58,990 nucleotides of DNA from Ichthyophthirius multifiliis (lineage: Eukaryota > Ciliophora > Oligohymenophorea > Hymenostomatida): the NCBI RefSeq assembly GCF_000220395.1, contig NW_004086094.1, forward strand, positions 1 through 58,990, written 5' to 3'. Numbering within the stretch: position 1 is the first letter of the stretch; each line of letters begins with the position of its first letter. Both the position numbers and the translations under genes were made by a program. The notes beneath the pieces are model-generated. The model was given only the letters and a program-made list of their open reading frames with translations. It did no database searches and had not been told where the DNA came from. This document shows, in pieces, positions 1 to 12,612 of the stretch.

Positions 1-85
1 ACCCCACCCCACCCCAACCCCAACCCCAACCCCAACCCCAACCCCAACCCCAACCCCAACCCCAACCCCAACCCCAACCCCAAAA
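1..85. repeat. Macronuclear telomere, CCCCAA repeats
   Basis: About twelve CCCCAA units run from base 12 to about 83, preceded by two CCCCA units at the tip. The array ends in CCCCAAAA and then CCCTAACC before AT-rich DNA begins. The C-rich strand reads inward, as expected for a left chromosome end; the complement GGGGTT is the hymenostome telomere repeat. This anchors the contig at a real chromosome terminus. Confidence 0.97.
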
Positions 86-469
86 CCCTAACCAAACATT
101 GACCCCAAAAAAATAAAAATATCTTTTTACTTTTATAAATTATTTGTTTCATAAATTTTTTGTTTTTTATTATAGAATATCTATTTATATCTATAATTTA
201 TAATTTTTGAATAATAAAAACTGATTTTTAAACTTTAATTAAAAAATATATAATAAAATATTAATAAATTCTAAAATAATTAAAATAATATAATTATAAA
301 AATATTTACAAAAAATTAATATTAAAAATATTTAAAAATAAAAATTATATTATATAAAAAATAAATTTGTATTTTATATAAAAATTTATAAATATTTTTA
401 TATATTTAAAATAAAAATAAAAATATTTAATATTTATTTTCTACATTATATTATAAATATCTTATGTTT
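86..469. other. Subtelomeric AT-rich DNA
   Basis: Almost pure A/T with no coding signal I can defend. The reading frame of the minus-strand ORF that begins at 741 stays open through this stretch, but the composition collapses to A/T-only codons, so it is probably untranslated. Confidence 0.6.
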
Positions 470-741
470 ATTATAAAAAGCTTAAATGCACTTGTTATAA
501 TTTATTATGTTTAAAAACTTTCACATAATTAATTAGCTTCAATATCTTAAATAACTTTGTTTTATATTAAATCACTATTAGTTTCACAAACTATCATATT
601 TAAATTATGCTACAATAGCTTACATCGACTCTCAAATATTTATTTGTAACTGATTTAAATATTTTTTATCTTGCCCTATGCCAAATTTAAAGTTTAATTT
701 TTTTTATCTTAATTAACTACTTTTAATAAAATTCTACTCAT
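470..741 (-). CDS. Possible subtelomeric protein gene, unknown
   Basis: From an ATG at 741 the minus strand reads MSRILLKVVNQDKKNQ, then a stretch including MIVCETNSDLIQNKV and IEANQLCESFQ. That composition (Cys, Ser, Glu, Gly codons) is unlike the flanking A/T noise. No TGA closes the frame before the telomere, so the 3' end given is only where protein-like composition fades. It could be a short real gene with an unseen intron, or a gene truncated at the chromosome breakage site. I do not recognise a family. Confidence 0.3.
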
Positions 742-1549
742 ATTTTGAAAATATTTTAAAATTTTTTTTTGGTATTATACAACTTTTATTTATAATAAGT
801 TTTTTTGTAATTATTTTTAATTTACACTTTTATTCTTGAAAATAATGAAGTAATGAGTTTTAGTAATAGAAGGATTTTAAAATAATAATAAAATTAAAAA
901 TTAATTCTTATTTGTTATATTATAATTCTTCTAATAAGTAATTATTTATTATTTAATAACAATATATAATTATCACTTTTAACTATATTTTTTATAAAAT
1001 TTTTATTAATTTTATAAATTAATAATATATTTAAATTATGATTGCTAAATTATATTAAATTTATGCGTTTTTTACATTAGTAAAATAAATTATTTTTTTA
1101 CAGAAAATTATATAAAAAGTAAACCTAATGAACTAACAAAATATATAGTTTTATTTAAATAACGCTAGAATAAAATCAAACAAAGATATAATATATAAAA
1201 TATCCTAAAATTATTTTTGTAAAAATAAAAAGTCTTAAAACAAAAATAATAAATAAAAGCAAAATTACAATTTATATTGAAAATAATATTAATACTCATA
1301 AATATTTAAATTAAATAAAATATAATTATTATTTATTAATTTAGAGTAATCTGTTTAAAAATTATAATAATTTTCGCTGCTAATAAATATTTTTTATAAC
1401 ATAACTTTATAAATTTAAATAAGAAATTTTTTAAATTATAAATTTGAAATATGAAGAAAATAGATAAAAAATCTTATATTATATTAAAAATAAATAAAAA
1501 TTTATTCAATTATTTAAATTTTTTTTTTTTTTATTTATATTTTTTTCAA
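742..1549. other. Gene-free AT-rich interval
   Basis: No coding stretch seen on either strand. The only local feature is ATGCGTTTTTT at 1063-1073, a copy of a short motif that recurs upstream of other starts in the window. Confidence 0.55.
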
Positions 1550-1946
1550 TCATTATTCTAATTTATTTAGTACAAAATCAAAATAAATAAACTTTTTATT
1601 TAAAACGTCTATAATTTCTGCACCTTTTTTAATTAAATCCTCCACATTTTAATTTTGAATTAGAAAGGCTTCCTAAATAGTTTATTAATTTGACTCTTTA
1701 TCTGGAACTATTTAACTAATTGTATATAATTATTGTAATTACTACTTTTTTTATTCTATGTTTAAAATGGGATCAAAATTTAAAACATTTTTATATTTTT
1801 AAATTTATTCAAGTTTATCAATTATATTATAAATTTCTTATTCAAATTTAAGAATTAATTCAATTTTAACTTTGGAATTGATGATTTATTATGAATAATT
1901 TAATTCACATTAATTTAAAAAACTAATAATATTCTAAACTATAAAT

Positions 1947-1983
<37 letters not shown>

Positions 1984-2236
1984 TTAATTATTTTTAAGTA
2001 AAAAATAAATATAAAACATTACTTTATTTTTAAATATCTTATCCCGGGTTTTGTTAAATAGCAATTTAATTTGTACAATTATTTAATATTTTTCTAATTT
2101 TTGTTTCTGATTTTTATATATATTCAATTAGAGATAAATTTATTTAATTTTATTCCTATTGATTTAATTTTTGTAATAACTCGGGTTCTCCAATAATATT
2201 TTCTAATTATTCTAATCTCTTTATTAATGCTTCCAT
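1550..2236 (-). CDS. Dynactin subunit 3 (p24)-like protein
   Basis: Starts at the ATG at 2236 (MEALIKRLEQLENIIGEPE) and ends at TGA 1552-1550. Two introns are inferred: one beginning at 2022 that contains a (TA)n run, and a short one ending just before VPDKESNQQ. The middle reads INSKVKIELILKFEQEI then NVLNFDPILNIEQ; the C-terminus reads NVEDLIKKGAEIIDVLN followed by KKFIYFDFVLNKLEQ. Size (about 180 residues), all-helical character and a tail resembling the LSKQFVQWDELL region of metazoan p24 suggest the dynactin shoulder subunit, which would link dynein to cargo. Assignment is by eye from weak similarity; any small coiled-coil protein remains possible. The middle exon boundary is uncertain. 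Confidence 0.5.
1947..1982. repeat. (TA)n microsatellite
   Basis: An interrupted TA run inside the first intron inferred for the p24-like gene. Similar runs sit in other introns and gaps of the window. Confidence 0.8.
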
Positions 2237-2803
2237 TATTATTTATATTTTTAAAATCTAAAAAATTATTTATAAAAAATTAATTATTATATTTATTAAT
2301 TTTTTTATATCTATGAATTATTATTTAAATTTATTTATATATTTTTTAAATTTTCAAGAACTAATATAAAAATAAAAAAAAATTAATTAATTATAAAATA
2401 TATAAATAAACTAATATGCATTTGAATATTTTTTATATATATATTATTAAAAAACATAGTATTTTTACTTAGATGATTGAACATCAATTAAAAAAAATGC
2501 CTGAAGATTTTATAAAATAAGCATATAAATATTTATTACTATATTTCTTATTCTTATTTTATAAAATTATTTTTTATGAATTTTATTTTTAATAAAAATA
2601 TAATATAATTAAATATTTTATGACTTTTATATTTTAATATAAATTCACTTTTATTTGTTTGCTATTGATAAGATATTTATAAAGTTTTATATTTTTTATA
2701 ACATCATAAAAATTGATGTTGTCTACAATGTAAAAATAAATCAACATAAAATAAATGATATTTTTTCTTTTATAAATTCATTATTTTAAATTTATCTTAT
2801 TTA
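2237..2803. other. AT-rich interval, one weak plus-strand ORF
   Basis: At 2473 the plus strand reads MIEHQLKKMPEDFIKQA before dissolving into A/T-only codons. This may be a short exon, but no partner exon or stop was found, so it is not called as a gene. Confidence 0.4.
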
Positions 2804-3188
2804 TCAAAACTTAAACTTAATTTATTTCATACGTAGGTTTATCTCTTAATTTGACTTCATTAAAATCTATTAAAAAAAAATTAATTTCATTATATATTTA
2901 AATTTTATTTTTTTAAAATTACCTAATCTTCTTTTTTTCTTCTTCTTTCAGCTGCAAAAACAAATACAGTTGTAGGATATTCTATTCACAAAAATAATTA
3001 AAAAAATATAAATTGTTTTTATATATTAAATCTAAAAAATATTTTTTAAAATTGATAAATTAAAATTTCAATAATCTATATTTTTATTTTTAAACTCTAT
3101 ATATATTATTACAAGCGAAAGTATATGCTGGTACAAAGAAGAGTGCACAATCTACACCCCATCTAACAAACCATGGTATATTAATCAT
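2804..3188 (-). CDS. Small hydrophobic, probably organellar membrane protein
   Basis: Three exons on the minus strand: 3188-3113, 2981-2923 and 2866-2804, ending in TGA. The product begins MINIPWFVRWGVDC and continues ALFFVPAYTFAQY, then TTVFVFAAERRRKKED, about 65 residues. One hydrophobic segment flanked by basic residues looks like a small inner-membrane subunit, but I do not recognise the family. The frame is also open upstream of the chosen ATG (KYYINKYFKNK), and an exon reading MYLGGFRFGLL starts at 3378, so the true start may lie there; I could not join them in phase. The last exon is in phase but less protein-like than the alternative frame starting DFNEVKLRDKPTYE. Confidence 0.6.
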
Positions 3189-3639
3189 TTTATTTTTGAA
3201 ATATTTATTTATATAATATTTTCCTTAATTTATAATCAAATCAAATATAAATAATTAAATAAATTGATTAAATATAAAATAATATAATTTTATAAAATTA
3301 ATTTATTATATTAATATCATATGAATTTTACTTTTAATTATTTTAGAGTAGTCCAAACCGAAATCCTCCTAAATACATAATTTTTATTAATAGATAAATT
3401 GTTTAAATTATTTAATATTTTTAGATATCTTTATAAAAATTCTTTATAATTTAAATAAAGTAAATTAAAATGATGTTTATTTACATAAAAACATTTATAT
3501 ATATAGAAACAATAAATTTTTAATAAATGCGTAAAAATAATGTTTTTTTACGCAATTAATATAGGCTTAATGGTAAATAAATGCAATTAAATGAATAAAA
3601 AAAACAATAATAAATTTATTATATAAATTCTATTATATA

Positions 3640-3713
<74 letters not shown>

Positions 3714-4621
3714 TTTTAAAAAAAATTATTATTATTAATTAATAAAATATGTTTATAATTATAATTTCTTTATTATTCATATGACAATAATTAATATAAA
3801 AATATTTTATAAATTTTTTTTAAAATGTTTATCTTTTAATTTTTATAAGTACATTTTATTTAAGGATTATAAAAAATATAATATAATTAATATTTTTTTT
3901 AATTTATTAAAAAAATTATTTAAATTTTCTTTTATTTGCATATTATTTAAATTGATTAGAAATGTTTAAAAAAGATAAATAATAATATTTGTATTTATAA
4001 CTATTTGTCCCTAAATAAAATTAGTAAATTTTGGTTTTTTGTGTTTAGAGAAATAACTTTTTGTTTAGAATTTTTGATAAAATTTTATGAAAACTATAAT
4101 AATTTTTTTTTTATTTTTAAGAGTCTTTTTTATGTTGTTATTTTTATAAATATATTATTATTTATTTTATTTTAAATTTCATAATTGCAATTTACTTTAC
4201 TTAAAAATATATATATTTAGTTTATAATTTTTTTTTTATTTAATAATTAAATAATATATAATGAATAATTATTTTTTTATTATCAATATTTCATAAAATA
4301 TATTATTTTATTTATAAGATTTTCAATTTTTAATATTGTTTTTCCATTTAAAAGTTTTATTTAAAAATTAAGATTTACTATTATAATATTTAATAAAAAA
4401 ATATTTTATTTCTCTATTTTTAAATAAAATAATTTTAAAAATTATTTTTAATTATTTTATTTGAAATAAAATATAATTATTTGTATTTATTTTATTTACT
4501 ATAAAATGTAAATCGAATATAATAATATAAAGTTATAAAATAAAACTTATATTATATTTATTGAAATAATTATCAAAAATAAATTATTAAATAGATACTA
4601 TAATATTTATTTTTAAATAAA
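3189..4621. other. Gene-poor AT-rich interval
   Basis: Contains the possible upstream exon at about 3334-3378, two facing motif copies (ATGCGTAAAAA at 3527 and TTTTTTTACGCA at 3543) and a long (TA)n run. A standard-code ORF at 3781-3969 encodes only I/F/K/L/N/Y and is A/T noise. Confidence 0.6.
3647..3710. repeat. (TA)n microsatellite
   Basis: More than 25 uninterrupted TA dinucleotides followed by a T run, in intergenic DNA. Confidence 0.9.
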
Positions 4622-6804
4622 ATGACAGACAAAGACAATAAAAAAGATTTCAGTAATTATTAAAATAGTCCTATTTAAGATAAAAAGTGCACTGATGTAA
4701 TTTGCTGTATAATATATTTACTATTCACTATTGCCTTTTTAGGAATAGCCGTATTTGCCTTTATGAACGGCAAACCTAATATATTAGCCTAACCATACGA
4801 TATGAATCATCAAGCTTGTGGAATATCAGGAAATGAGGACTACAAATTTATATATTTCCCAAATCCTTCAAACATTAAGGAAAATGTTTGTATAGAAAGC
4901 TGTCCATAAAAAGATTAAAATTCTGTAAAATGCTTAAAAAATGATTTGTGTAAAGATGGATAGTTATAAAAAGGCTAAAATTTAAAAGTATTAATTTATG
5001 AATCTCGAGGAGTGTATAATAAAATATGTATTCCATATGATAAAGATTTCAGTAAAAAAGTATTAAATACAATAGATATAGACAAAATAGAAGCATTGGC
5101 TTCTGATTTAAGAAATACATGGATGATTTGTAGTTTATCTTCAATTATTGCAATTATAATTGGGTAAAATATTTTTAAATTTTAATTATAAAATAATTAT
5201 ATATGAAAAGTATACTATTTATGATTATAATAAGAATGTGTGCTGGAAGTGTGGTTTGGTTGTTTATTATTATTATATTTTCAAGTTTATTAACTCTTGG
5301 TATATTATTCTTATTTTAATATAGATAAAATACAAATCCAATTGATATGTAAATAAATAAAAAATATAAAAAATTAAAAAAATATTAAAAATATATATAT
5401 ATATTTATATATTTATATATTTTATTTTTATTTATATTTATATTTATATATTTTCATATATTAAGTTCAACTAGTAAATAAGCATAATAAGTTGCTGAAG
5501 CTATGAGTAAATTTAAAGATAAAAATTAATGTTTAGTTTTTAGTATAATCTTATTTAGTTTAGCCGGATTATTTTTTTTGTTTATATTATGCTCATGTAA
5601 TAGAATTAAAATATGTACTTAAATTATAAAAGTAATATTTATATATTAATATATGTTAAAAATATAAATTATTTTCATATTTTAGGCTGCTGCTAGATTT
5701 ATAATGGATAATCCAAGATTATTACTAGTTTCCTTAATTACATTTATTTTTAGTTTTATTTATTTCGCTTTCTGGTTCATCATTGCTATTTATTTATATT
5801 CATCAGGTGGAATTACTGATTAAGTAAAATTATTATAATTTTTAATAATTTTTTTTTAATAATATAGCCGGGATCCTTACCTTTTGGATAAGTTAAAATG
5901 ACCAGGGAAATTCAAATTATGGGTTGCGTACATATATTTGCTTTATTTTGGAATGAAGCTTTTATTTCAGCCTCTATGTAGTTTATTATTATAGGAGCTG
6001 TGGCATATTGGTATTATTAAGTTCCTGAAGTAGATGACTCACATACAACAATGAGTGCTAAATCTTATTTTGCAAATCATTTAGGAACAGCTGCTTTAGG
6101 GTCATTTATTTTAGGTGTTATTTAATTTTTATAATTAATAGTTTAAATTATTGAAGTAATTTTTTTAAAAATAATTATATATATATATATTAAAAATTAA
6201 AATAGAATTAATTAAAATCTGGGGATGGGTCTGAAAATGTAGTAGTTAAATTTGTAATGAAATGCTTATAATGTTGTCTTGCTTGTTGTAATTAATGTGT
6301 TAAGAAAATCAACTAAAATGTATATGTAATATCTTTTGTTAAAGGAGAAAGCTTTTGTGATGCTGTATCTTCATATTTAGGTTTATTTGCTTCTAATCCA
6401 CTTAGAATTTCATTAGTTTCTGGTTTCGGATACTTTTTTGAAATTCTAGGAAATTTTGCAATTTCAGGAATTACTTCATTAATTTGTTATTAGATAATAA
6501 CTTAAACATCATATTATTAAGCAAGGGTCGAAAATCCATTAGCCCCTGTTTTTGTATTTAAATTTAAAGTTAAAAGTATATTGAAATATTTTTTTAAAGG
6601 TTATTGCAATCGTGAGTTTTTTTGTTGGAAGTTTTATTATGTCATTGTTCAGTGTTGTAGGAGAAACTATGATAGTTATTTATTGTATTTAGGATGCTGG
6701 AGGATCTAAAAAATCTCAAAATTGTCCTAAGGTTTGAAATTTTATTTAATTTTATATTTAATTAAAATATAAAGGAATTAGAAGATTTTATGGATAAAAA
6801 TTGA
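4622..6804 (+). CDS. Choline transporter-like protein (SLC44/CTL family)
   Basis: Starts at ATG 4622 (context aataaaATG) and ends at TGA 6802-6804 (…LEDFMDKN). Several short introns are inferred, the first at 5164-5210. An N-terminal cytoplasmic stretch with CTDVICCIIYLLFTIAFLG gives TM1, then a Cys-containing loop (CIESCPQ, CLKNDLC) typical of CTL proteins. Further TM segments follow, and then the family's strongest block, VISFVKGESFCDAV…SNPLRIS, before the last two membrane helices. SLC44 proteins move choline across plasma or mitochondrial membranes for phosphatidylcholine synthesis; in ciliates the substrate is inferred only. Length is about 580 residues, normal for the family. The frame is intact with no slip. 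Upstream the gene has 1.4 kb of gene-poor DNA; the next gene starts 190 bp downstream. Confidence 0.9.
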
Positions 6805-6993
6805 GTTTTTTTATTAAATTTTTGACTAAAATTTTTATAATAATCATTTTTATAATATAAAAAAATAAATAACAAAAAATTTAAATATATTTAAATTTCT
6901 TATTTTTTTAAAAAAATAAAGTATACTTAATTAATATAAATTTATTAATTTAATCATATAAAAAAAGAAGAAAAAAAATAATATAAATAAAAT

Positions 6994-9903
6994 ATGATTT
7001 CCAAAAAGAAATAATTATCTGAAAATTATCTTCAAAAATTAAAAACAAGTTTAAGCCATCAAAAACAAATATAATTAAGTTAAAATACCTTAATAAATCC
7101 TAAAAATCCTACAATAAAGACCACAACTCAAAATAAATTACATAAATCTTATAACTCTTCCCTTTTATAAAAAACCCACAGTTAAATCCCATCATCAGCA
7201 TAATTCTAACAAAAATTTTACTCATCCTCAAAACCTTATTTAAAATTAGCAAACGATAAATCATTGAAATCTTAAAAATCTGAAAAATAGGAAAAATTCA
7301 AAACTTTTAATGATTTTTAACAAAATAAAATGCGCATTATAGATTAAAGTAATACAAAAAAATAACAAAAGTTAGCACAAGAATATTAAAATAAAAGAAT
7401 TCACAAAAATCAAATAATTTTAAAATGTATTAAAATTAAGAATTACTATCTGTATTAAGTTAATAAATAATTTTTGTAGGTATAATACACAGGAAAATGC
7501 TAACTAAAGATTAATAATGTAATCTTAAGTAAGTAATATTAAATAAATAGTACTGAAAGTGAAGACCTATCCAAATCTAAACTTTACTAATAATAGTAAA
7601 TTTTAAAAATGGAATTTCCTTACATTGCCAGGGCTTTAAATGATGTTGGAGAAGATAGAATAACGAAGATATATAATAAATCTAAATTAATGAAAATTAT
7701 AAGAATAAAAATTATCAAATTTCTGAAAAAAAGATTATGTAAATCAATTTGAATTATAAAGAGAATATTATACATTACGAATTAGAAACAAAAGAAAGAA
7801 ATATTTAATATTTAATTAATTTCTTAATTAGAAGAATATATTATTTTGAAAAAAATAAACTTAATAACTCTCATGAAGAATCTATATATGAATAATTGGG
7901 TAATATAATTAGTTTTGTTTCTTCAAATAATAATATTGCAGTTTCTTATTATTTTACTCAGAAAAATAGACCGATTTCGATTTTTAATAAAAAATGTATT
8001 AACATTTAACCATTTTATACGCAAAAATAAAATAACACAATTAAATAAGTAGGATTAGAAGACTTTAACATTATTAAATGCATCGGACTTGGGGGGTTTA
8101 GCAGAGTTTATTTAGTTCAAAAGAAAGATAATGGAAAAATGTTTGCACTTAAATTAATAGATAAATGCTTTATTATTGAAAATAAAAAAGAAATAATTGT
8201 TTAGAATGAAAGAAATATAATGATAATTGTTTTACATCCTTTTTTACTTAAAGTTGAATATACTTTTGAAAGTAAAAGCTATTTAGGTTTCATCATGGAA
8301 TATTGTGCAGGAGGGGAATTATTTTATCATTTAAGAAGAATTAAAAGAATGGACGAGGAAATGGCTAAATTTTACTTTGTAGAAATTTGCTTAGGAATAG
8401 ATTATTTACATAAAAGGTTATTTTAAAATTAATTTAATTTTAAATTTTATTTTTAAAAAAGGCATATTATTTATAGAGATATAAAACCTGAAAATATTTT
8501 ACTCGACATTGATGGGCATATTTGTATAGGTTAAATATTTTATTAAATAATGCCTTTAATTTTTAATTCTTTTTGAAAAATAGGTGATTTTGGTTTGTCA
8601 AAACCTGATATGGATAAAAACGAATTTGCTTATAGTTTTTGTGGTTCACCTGAATACATGGCTCCTGAAATGCTTTTGAAAGTTGGACATACATATACTG
8701 TTGATTATTATTGTTTAGGAGCTTTATTATATGAATTAGTATATATTTTTTATTAATATTTATTTTTCATATTCTAAATAAATAAAAAAAGGTAACTGGT
8801 TTACCTCCATATTATAATCATGATACGAATTAAATTTATTAAAGTATTTTAAATGAAGAGTTGGAATTTCCGAATCATACTTAATTATCCTTAGAGTTAA
8901 AAGATTTGTTGTAATAACTTTTAGCCAAGCATCCTTTGAATAGGTTAGGGGTCGTAAATGGAATTAGAGATATACTTAGCCATTAATGGTTCAAAAATAT
9001 TAATATTGTTGATATTTTAGAAAAGAAAGTTGATCCTCCTTTAAAACCTAATATTTTAGGCTTTAATTTTGATGAAGAAGAGTTTTTGAATGGAGAATAA
9101 GAATTTAAAAATAAACTAATTAATTGTTAATTAGGCAATGATGAAAAAGAGTTGCCTATGATATTTAACAACTTTTATTTTGATGTAAATAAAGAAAGAA
9201 TGAATAAAAAAAAAAATCAAGAAGAAAATAATTTAAATGGAATTAATTTAAAATAATAAAAAATGCAAGAATAAATAATATCGAATAAAAAAAATAATAA
9301 TTATGTTTATTAATAAAATGCAAGTAATAAAAATAATTATAATAATATGAATTTAAATAAAAATAATTTAAATAATGTTAAAATTAATACTTAAAAATAA
9401 AAAACTGTTTAAAGTTAATAATAAATAAAAATTAATAAAATAAATTCAAATGATTATAATTTAATTTAAAAAAAACCTGCTAGTTTAAATAACTAAAATA
9501 AAAATTAAAAATTTGATAATAAAAATTTAAAGTTTAATTCGGATATGAAAATATTTACAAATAATTTTATAAATAGTAGTAAAAATATAAGTTAATTAAA
9601 AAAATAAAAACAGAGGAGGATAATGAAGAAAACAATAATTATTTTAATATTTCGAATCGATTATTAACTGATATAAATAGAAAGAATATCATAACTAATC
9701 CAAAAGCAAAAAAAATTAGTATAAATAAAGGGAAATAAATTATTTCTATATCTCATTAAAATTTAAAAACTAATAAAATATTATTTAATTTTAAATAAAA
9801 ACAACTCCAATAATTGTATCAATATTAATAAAATGTTAAATAATATACTCCTTTAGCTTTTATTAAATAAGATGAATTATAAAAATTAAATAATAGGTTT
9901 TGA
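6994..9903 (+). CDS. AGC-family serine/threonine protein kinase
   Basis: ATG 6994 to TGA 9901-9903. A Q/K/N-rich N-terminal extension of about 350 residues precedes a complete kinase domain: glycine loop CIGLGGFSRVYLVQ, lysine in FALKLIDK, hinge IMEYCAGGELFYHLRR, catalytic loop YRDIKPENILL, Mg loop GDFGLSK, and SFCGSPEYMAPEM in the activation segment. FDEEEF after the domain resembles an AGC tail. A low-complexity Q/N/K tail follows, joined by a 36-nt intron just after about 9571. Introns also interrupt the domain after HKR and within the GDFG codons. The N-terminal frame drops by one base near 7660-7670: MEFPYIARALNDVGED continues as NNEDIQQIQINENYK only after a -1 shift. This is an assembly indel, a real lesion, or a 14-nt gt...ag micro-intron. 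Substrate unknown; PKA/RAC-like by motif. Confidence 0.85.
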
Positions 9904-10110
9904 TATTTTTTTAATAAAACTTTAGAATAATAAATAATTCAATCATTTAATATAAATAAATATATATTAAAAAAATAAAAGTATTCAAAAATTAATAATT
10001 TTTTTTTCTCTTATTAATTCAATTAACACAATAACTTATAAAATTCTTTAATTTTATCTAATAATTAAATTTTATAGGTTTTAAATATTAACTAACAAAT
10101 AAAAAAAAAG

Positions 10111-12368
10111 TCATGCCAAAAGTAAAGTTTTTTCTATCGGCTAAATACTAATTAATTTCCAATAATATTCAGGTTCAGTTGCATTAGCATCGAACATAGC
10201 TATTACTTTATATCCGTTACGCATTACCCCATCAAGAGAACCTTCTTTAATTATATTTTTTTTTTATTAATCTACATAGCAATGATGATTCTGACAATGA
10301 ATTGTAACATAAAAAGTAGGTTATCCCATTTAACTAATTTCACATTTTTCAATATTAGATTTAGTAATATCCCATATTTTAGTATATTTTGGTTTTATTT
10401 TCTATTTTTTTAAAAATATATTAATTATATTTGTAGAAATTTGAAATTTACTTATTATGCCCAAACATTCTAAACAGATTTAAAATATCCAGATGCTTCT
10501 CCTGTACAAGTTTTATCAATAACAATGAAGTCGTTACCTAAATGTGCTTCGTAAGCTCTAGTAAATACTGACTAAAATTTAAAAATATTTTATTTTTTTA
10601 TTTTTATTTTTTACAATAATTGAAGTATCAATATCATTAACAGTAAACTCAGGATCAAATTTTCTTATAATTTCAATCGATTTTTAAATATTATCATCTT
10701 TACTTGTGTTTTCCTTGAAAAAAATATAGATTAAAAATATATATTTTAAATAATACCTTTAAAAAGTTAATATTACTAATGACTGATTTAAAGCTTGTCT
10801 TAACACTCTCATCGTAAGTTTATTTAACTTCCTTTACTTATCTTTTCAAACTTTCTTCTTATGCAACAGATTATTCGAAAATACCCAAATCTAAAATCAC
10901 CCATTTTTTGCTTTATCCCGGTTTCATTCTTAAACCAAATAGATTGTAAATCGGAGTTATTTTTTTTTAAAGATTATAATTAAATTCTTTTTTCCAATCA
11001 TCCCAATCCCAAAACCAAGATAATTCATAAGGATAAAAATATTCTTTTTAACTTTTAGTAAAATACGGAGGTCTAGAAAAAAGCCTTTCTTCCCCAATAA
11101 TTTCATCCCATTCTCGTTTTTCACAAATACTATCATGTCTAAGGGCAAATTTATCAAACATTTTTGTGCAAGGTTTCAAATATTTAAATTCAGCCTAATG
11201 CCTATGCTTACCCAAAGAAACAATATTTGAGTATTTCCTAAAAGCTTCAGTAAATAAATCACGATAATAATCTGGCTAATCATCATGGTAATAAGGACTA
11301 TCAGTTTATATTGTGGCCGGTAAATCTTCATAGTTTAATTTATACAATGATTTCATTTACTCAATATCAAATTTCATTTATTTATCATCTTATAAGAAAG
11401 GAATTCTTTTATAATTTATTTTTTCTTTTAATTCTTCATTTATAAAATGCTGTTTTTTATTTTTAAAAAATAAAATATATTAAATTTAGAATATACTTCT
11501 TTCAATTCCCACACTGTCATATATTCGAAGTATTCTAATTCTTTTTCTATATATTCTTCAGCTCTATTATAAAGAATCGGCAAATTTTAACTTCTTCCTT
11601 CCATATCCAATTAATAATTATGTATAGTTTAATACATTTCGTAATATTTATATCTAAATCTAAAATATTTTTTTTATTAAAAAAAATAAAATAAAAAGTT
11701 AATTATAAAATATTTACTATTTTCTATTAAATAGTTTGCATTTTATAGTATATAATTTTGCTAGCATTTTGTCTGTTGGAGTTTAATAATTATAATTAAG
11801 ATATATGCATACGTCAACATCATCAATTTCTTCCCCATCTGTTTCTTCATCTTTTTTTTTTTATACATCATCATCATCATCTTTGTTCATTTCTTATTCA
11901 AATCTTTTTTCTACTTCTTCATCTTATTTTCTCATTTTGTCCATTTTTTTATTGTCCCTTTTTTTAACAAACTCCTCTTTAAAAACTTATGCTTTTTCTT
12001 TTAATTATGATCCCACATCAAAAATATTAATATTTTGATAAAAAAATTTAAATCTTTAGTATGCACTTCTTTATACCTTTTCAGTTTTCTTTTTCTCTTT
12101 AGAATAACGTGAAGAAGTACTTTTTGCTTTTTAATTTTATTAACTTGACTCAGTTTTTTATTCATTATTTTTTCCTTAATTTTATGTTGTCTTTTATTCA
12201 TTATTTGAATTTTTAGGCTAATTACTTAATGAAAAATAATTTGCATTTTTCATAGAAAGAAGCATTCTATTATTGTATTTTATTGTCTAGTTTTTTTTAC
12301 ATTTTAATTTTTTTAAAAACTGGAAACATTACTTGCAATATTGATGAATTAATAAACTTAGAAATCAT
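10111..12368 (-). CDS. Tim44-like domain mitochondrial protein (TIM44 or mL45/MBA1 type)
   Basis: Read from ATG 12368 (MISKFINSSILQ, possible targeting sequence, then YFSLSNQPKNSN after a short intron) to TGA 10113-10111. The N-terminal third is charged and coiled-coil-like (VKKRDNKKMDKMRKQDEE). The C-terminal third is a Tim44-like domain: KFDPEFTVNDIDTSI, FTRAYEAHLGNDFIVI, GSLDGVMRNGYKVIAMF and the diagnostic end NATEPEYYWKLISI. Proteins of this superfamily sit on the inner face of the mitochondrial inner membrane: TIM44 tethers mtHsp70 to the TIM23 import pore, while mL45/MBA1 docks ribosomes. A long N-terminal coiled coil favours TIM44. The region around 11,700-11,810 is the least certain frame join. 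An alternative start is ATG 12265. Confidence 0.8.
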
Positions 12369-12612
12369 ATTTTTATTATTTATTTCTTTTTGTACTTAGT
12401 ATATTTTAGTTCTTGAAATTTCTATTTTTTATATAGATTAAGATATACAAAAGTAATAAATAATTATATTAAAAAAAGTATAAAATTAAATAGCTTATAT
12501 AAAAATATAAAATAATATAAAAAATACATTTATTATAATTAACAATAAAAATATAATATTTTAATTTAATATTGTATATAATTAGTCTGAAGAGCCTTTT
12601 AAATTAAAATTA

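Noticed and set aside
82-93. CCCCAAAA and CCCTAA as foreign telomere types
   Set aside because: Single occurrences at the array edge; best explained by repeat heterogeneity or the junction, not another telomere system.
2473-2733. Plus-strand ORF starting MIEHQLKKMPEDFIKQA
   Set aside because: Only the first 17 codons look protein-like; the frame then degenerates and runs antisense into a better-supported gene.
3781-3969. Plus-strand 62-residue ORF of I/F/K/L/N/Y
   Set aside because: Composition is what A/T-only DNA gives by chance; no G/C codons or splice partners.
11805-12038. Serine-rich plus-strand ORF
   Set aside because: Antisense of the acidic/lysine-rich coiled-coil part of the Tim44-like gene.
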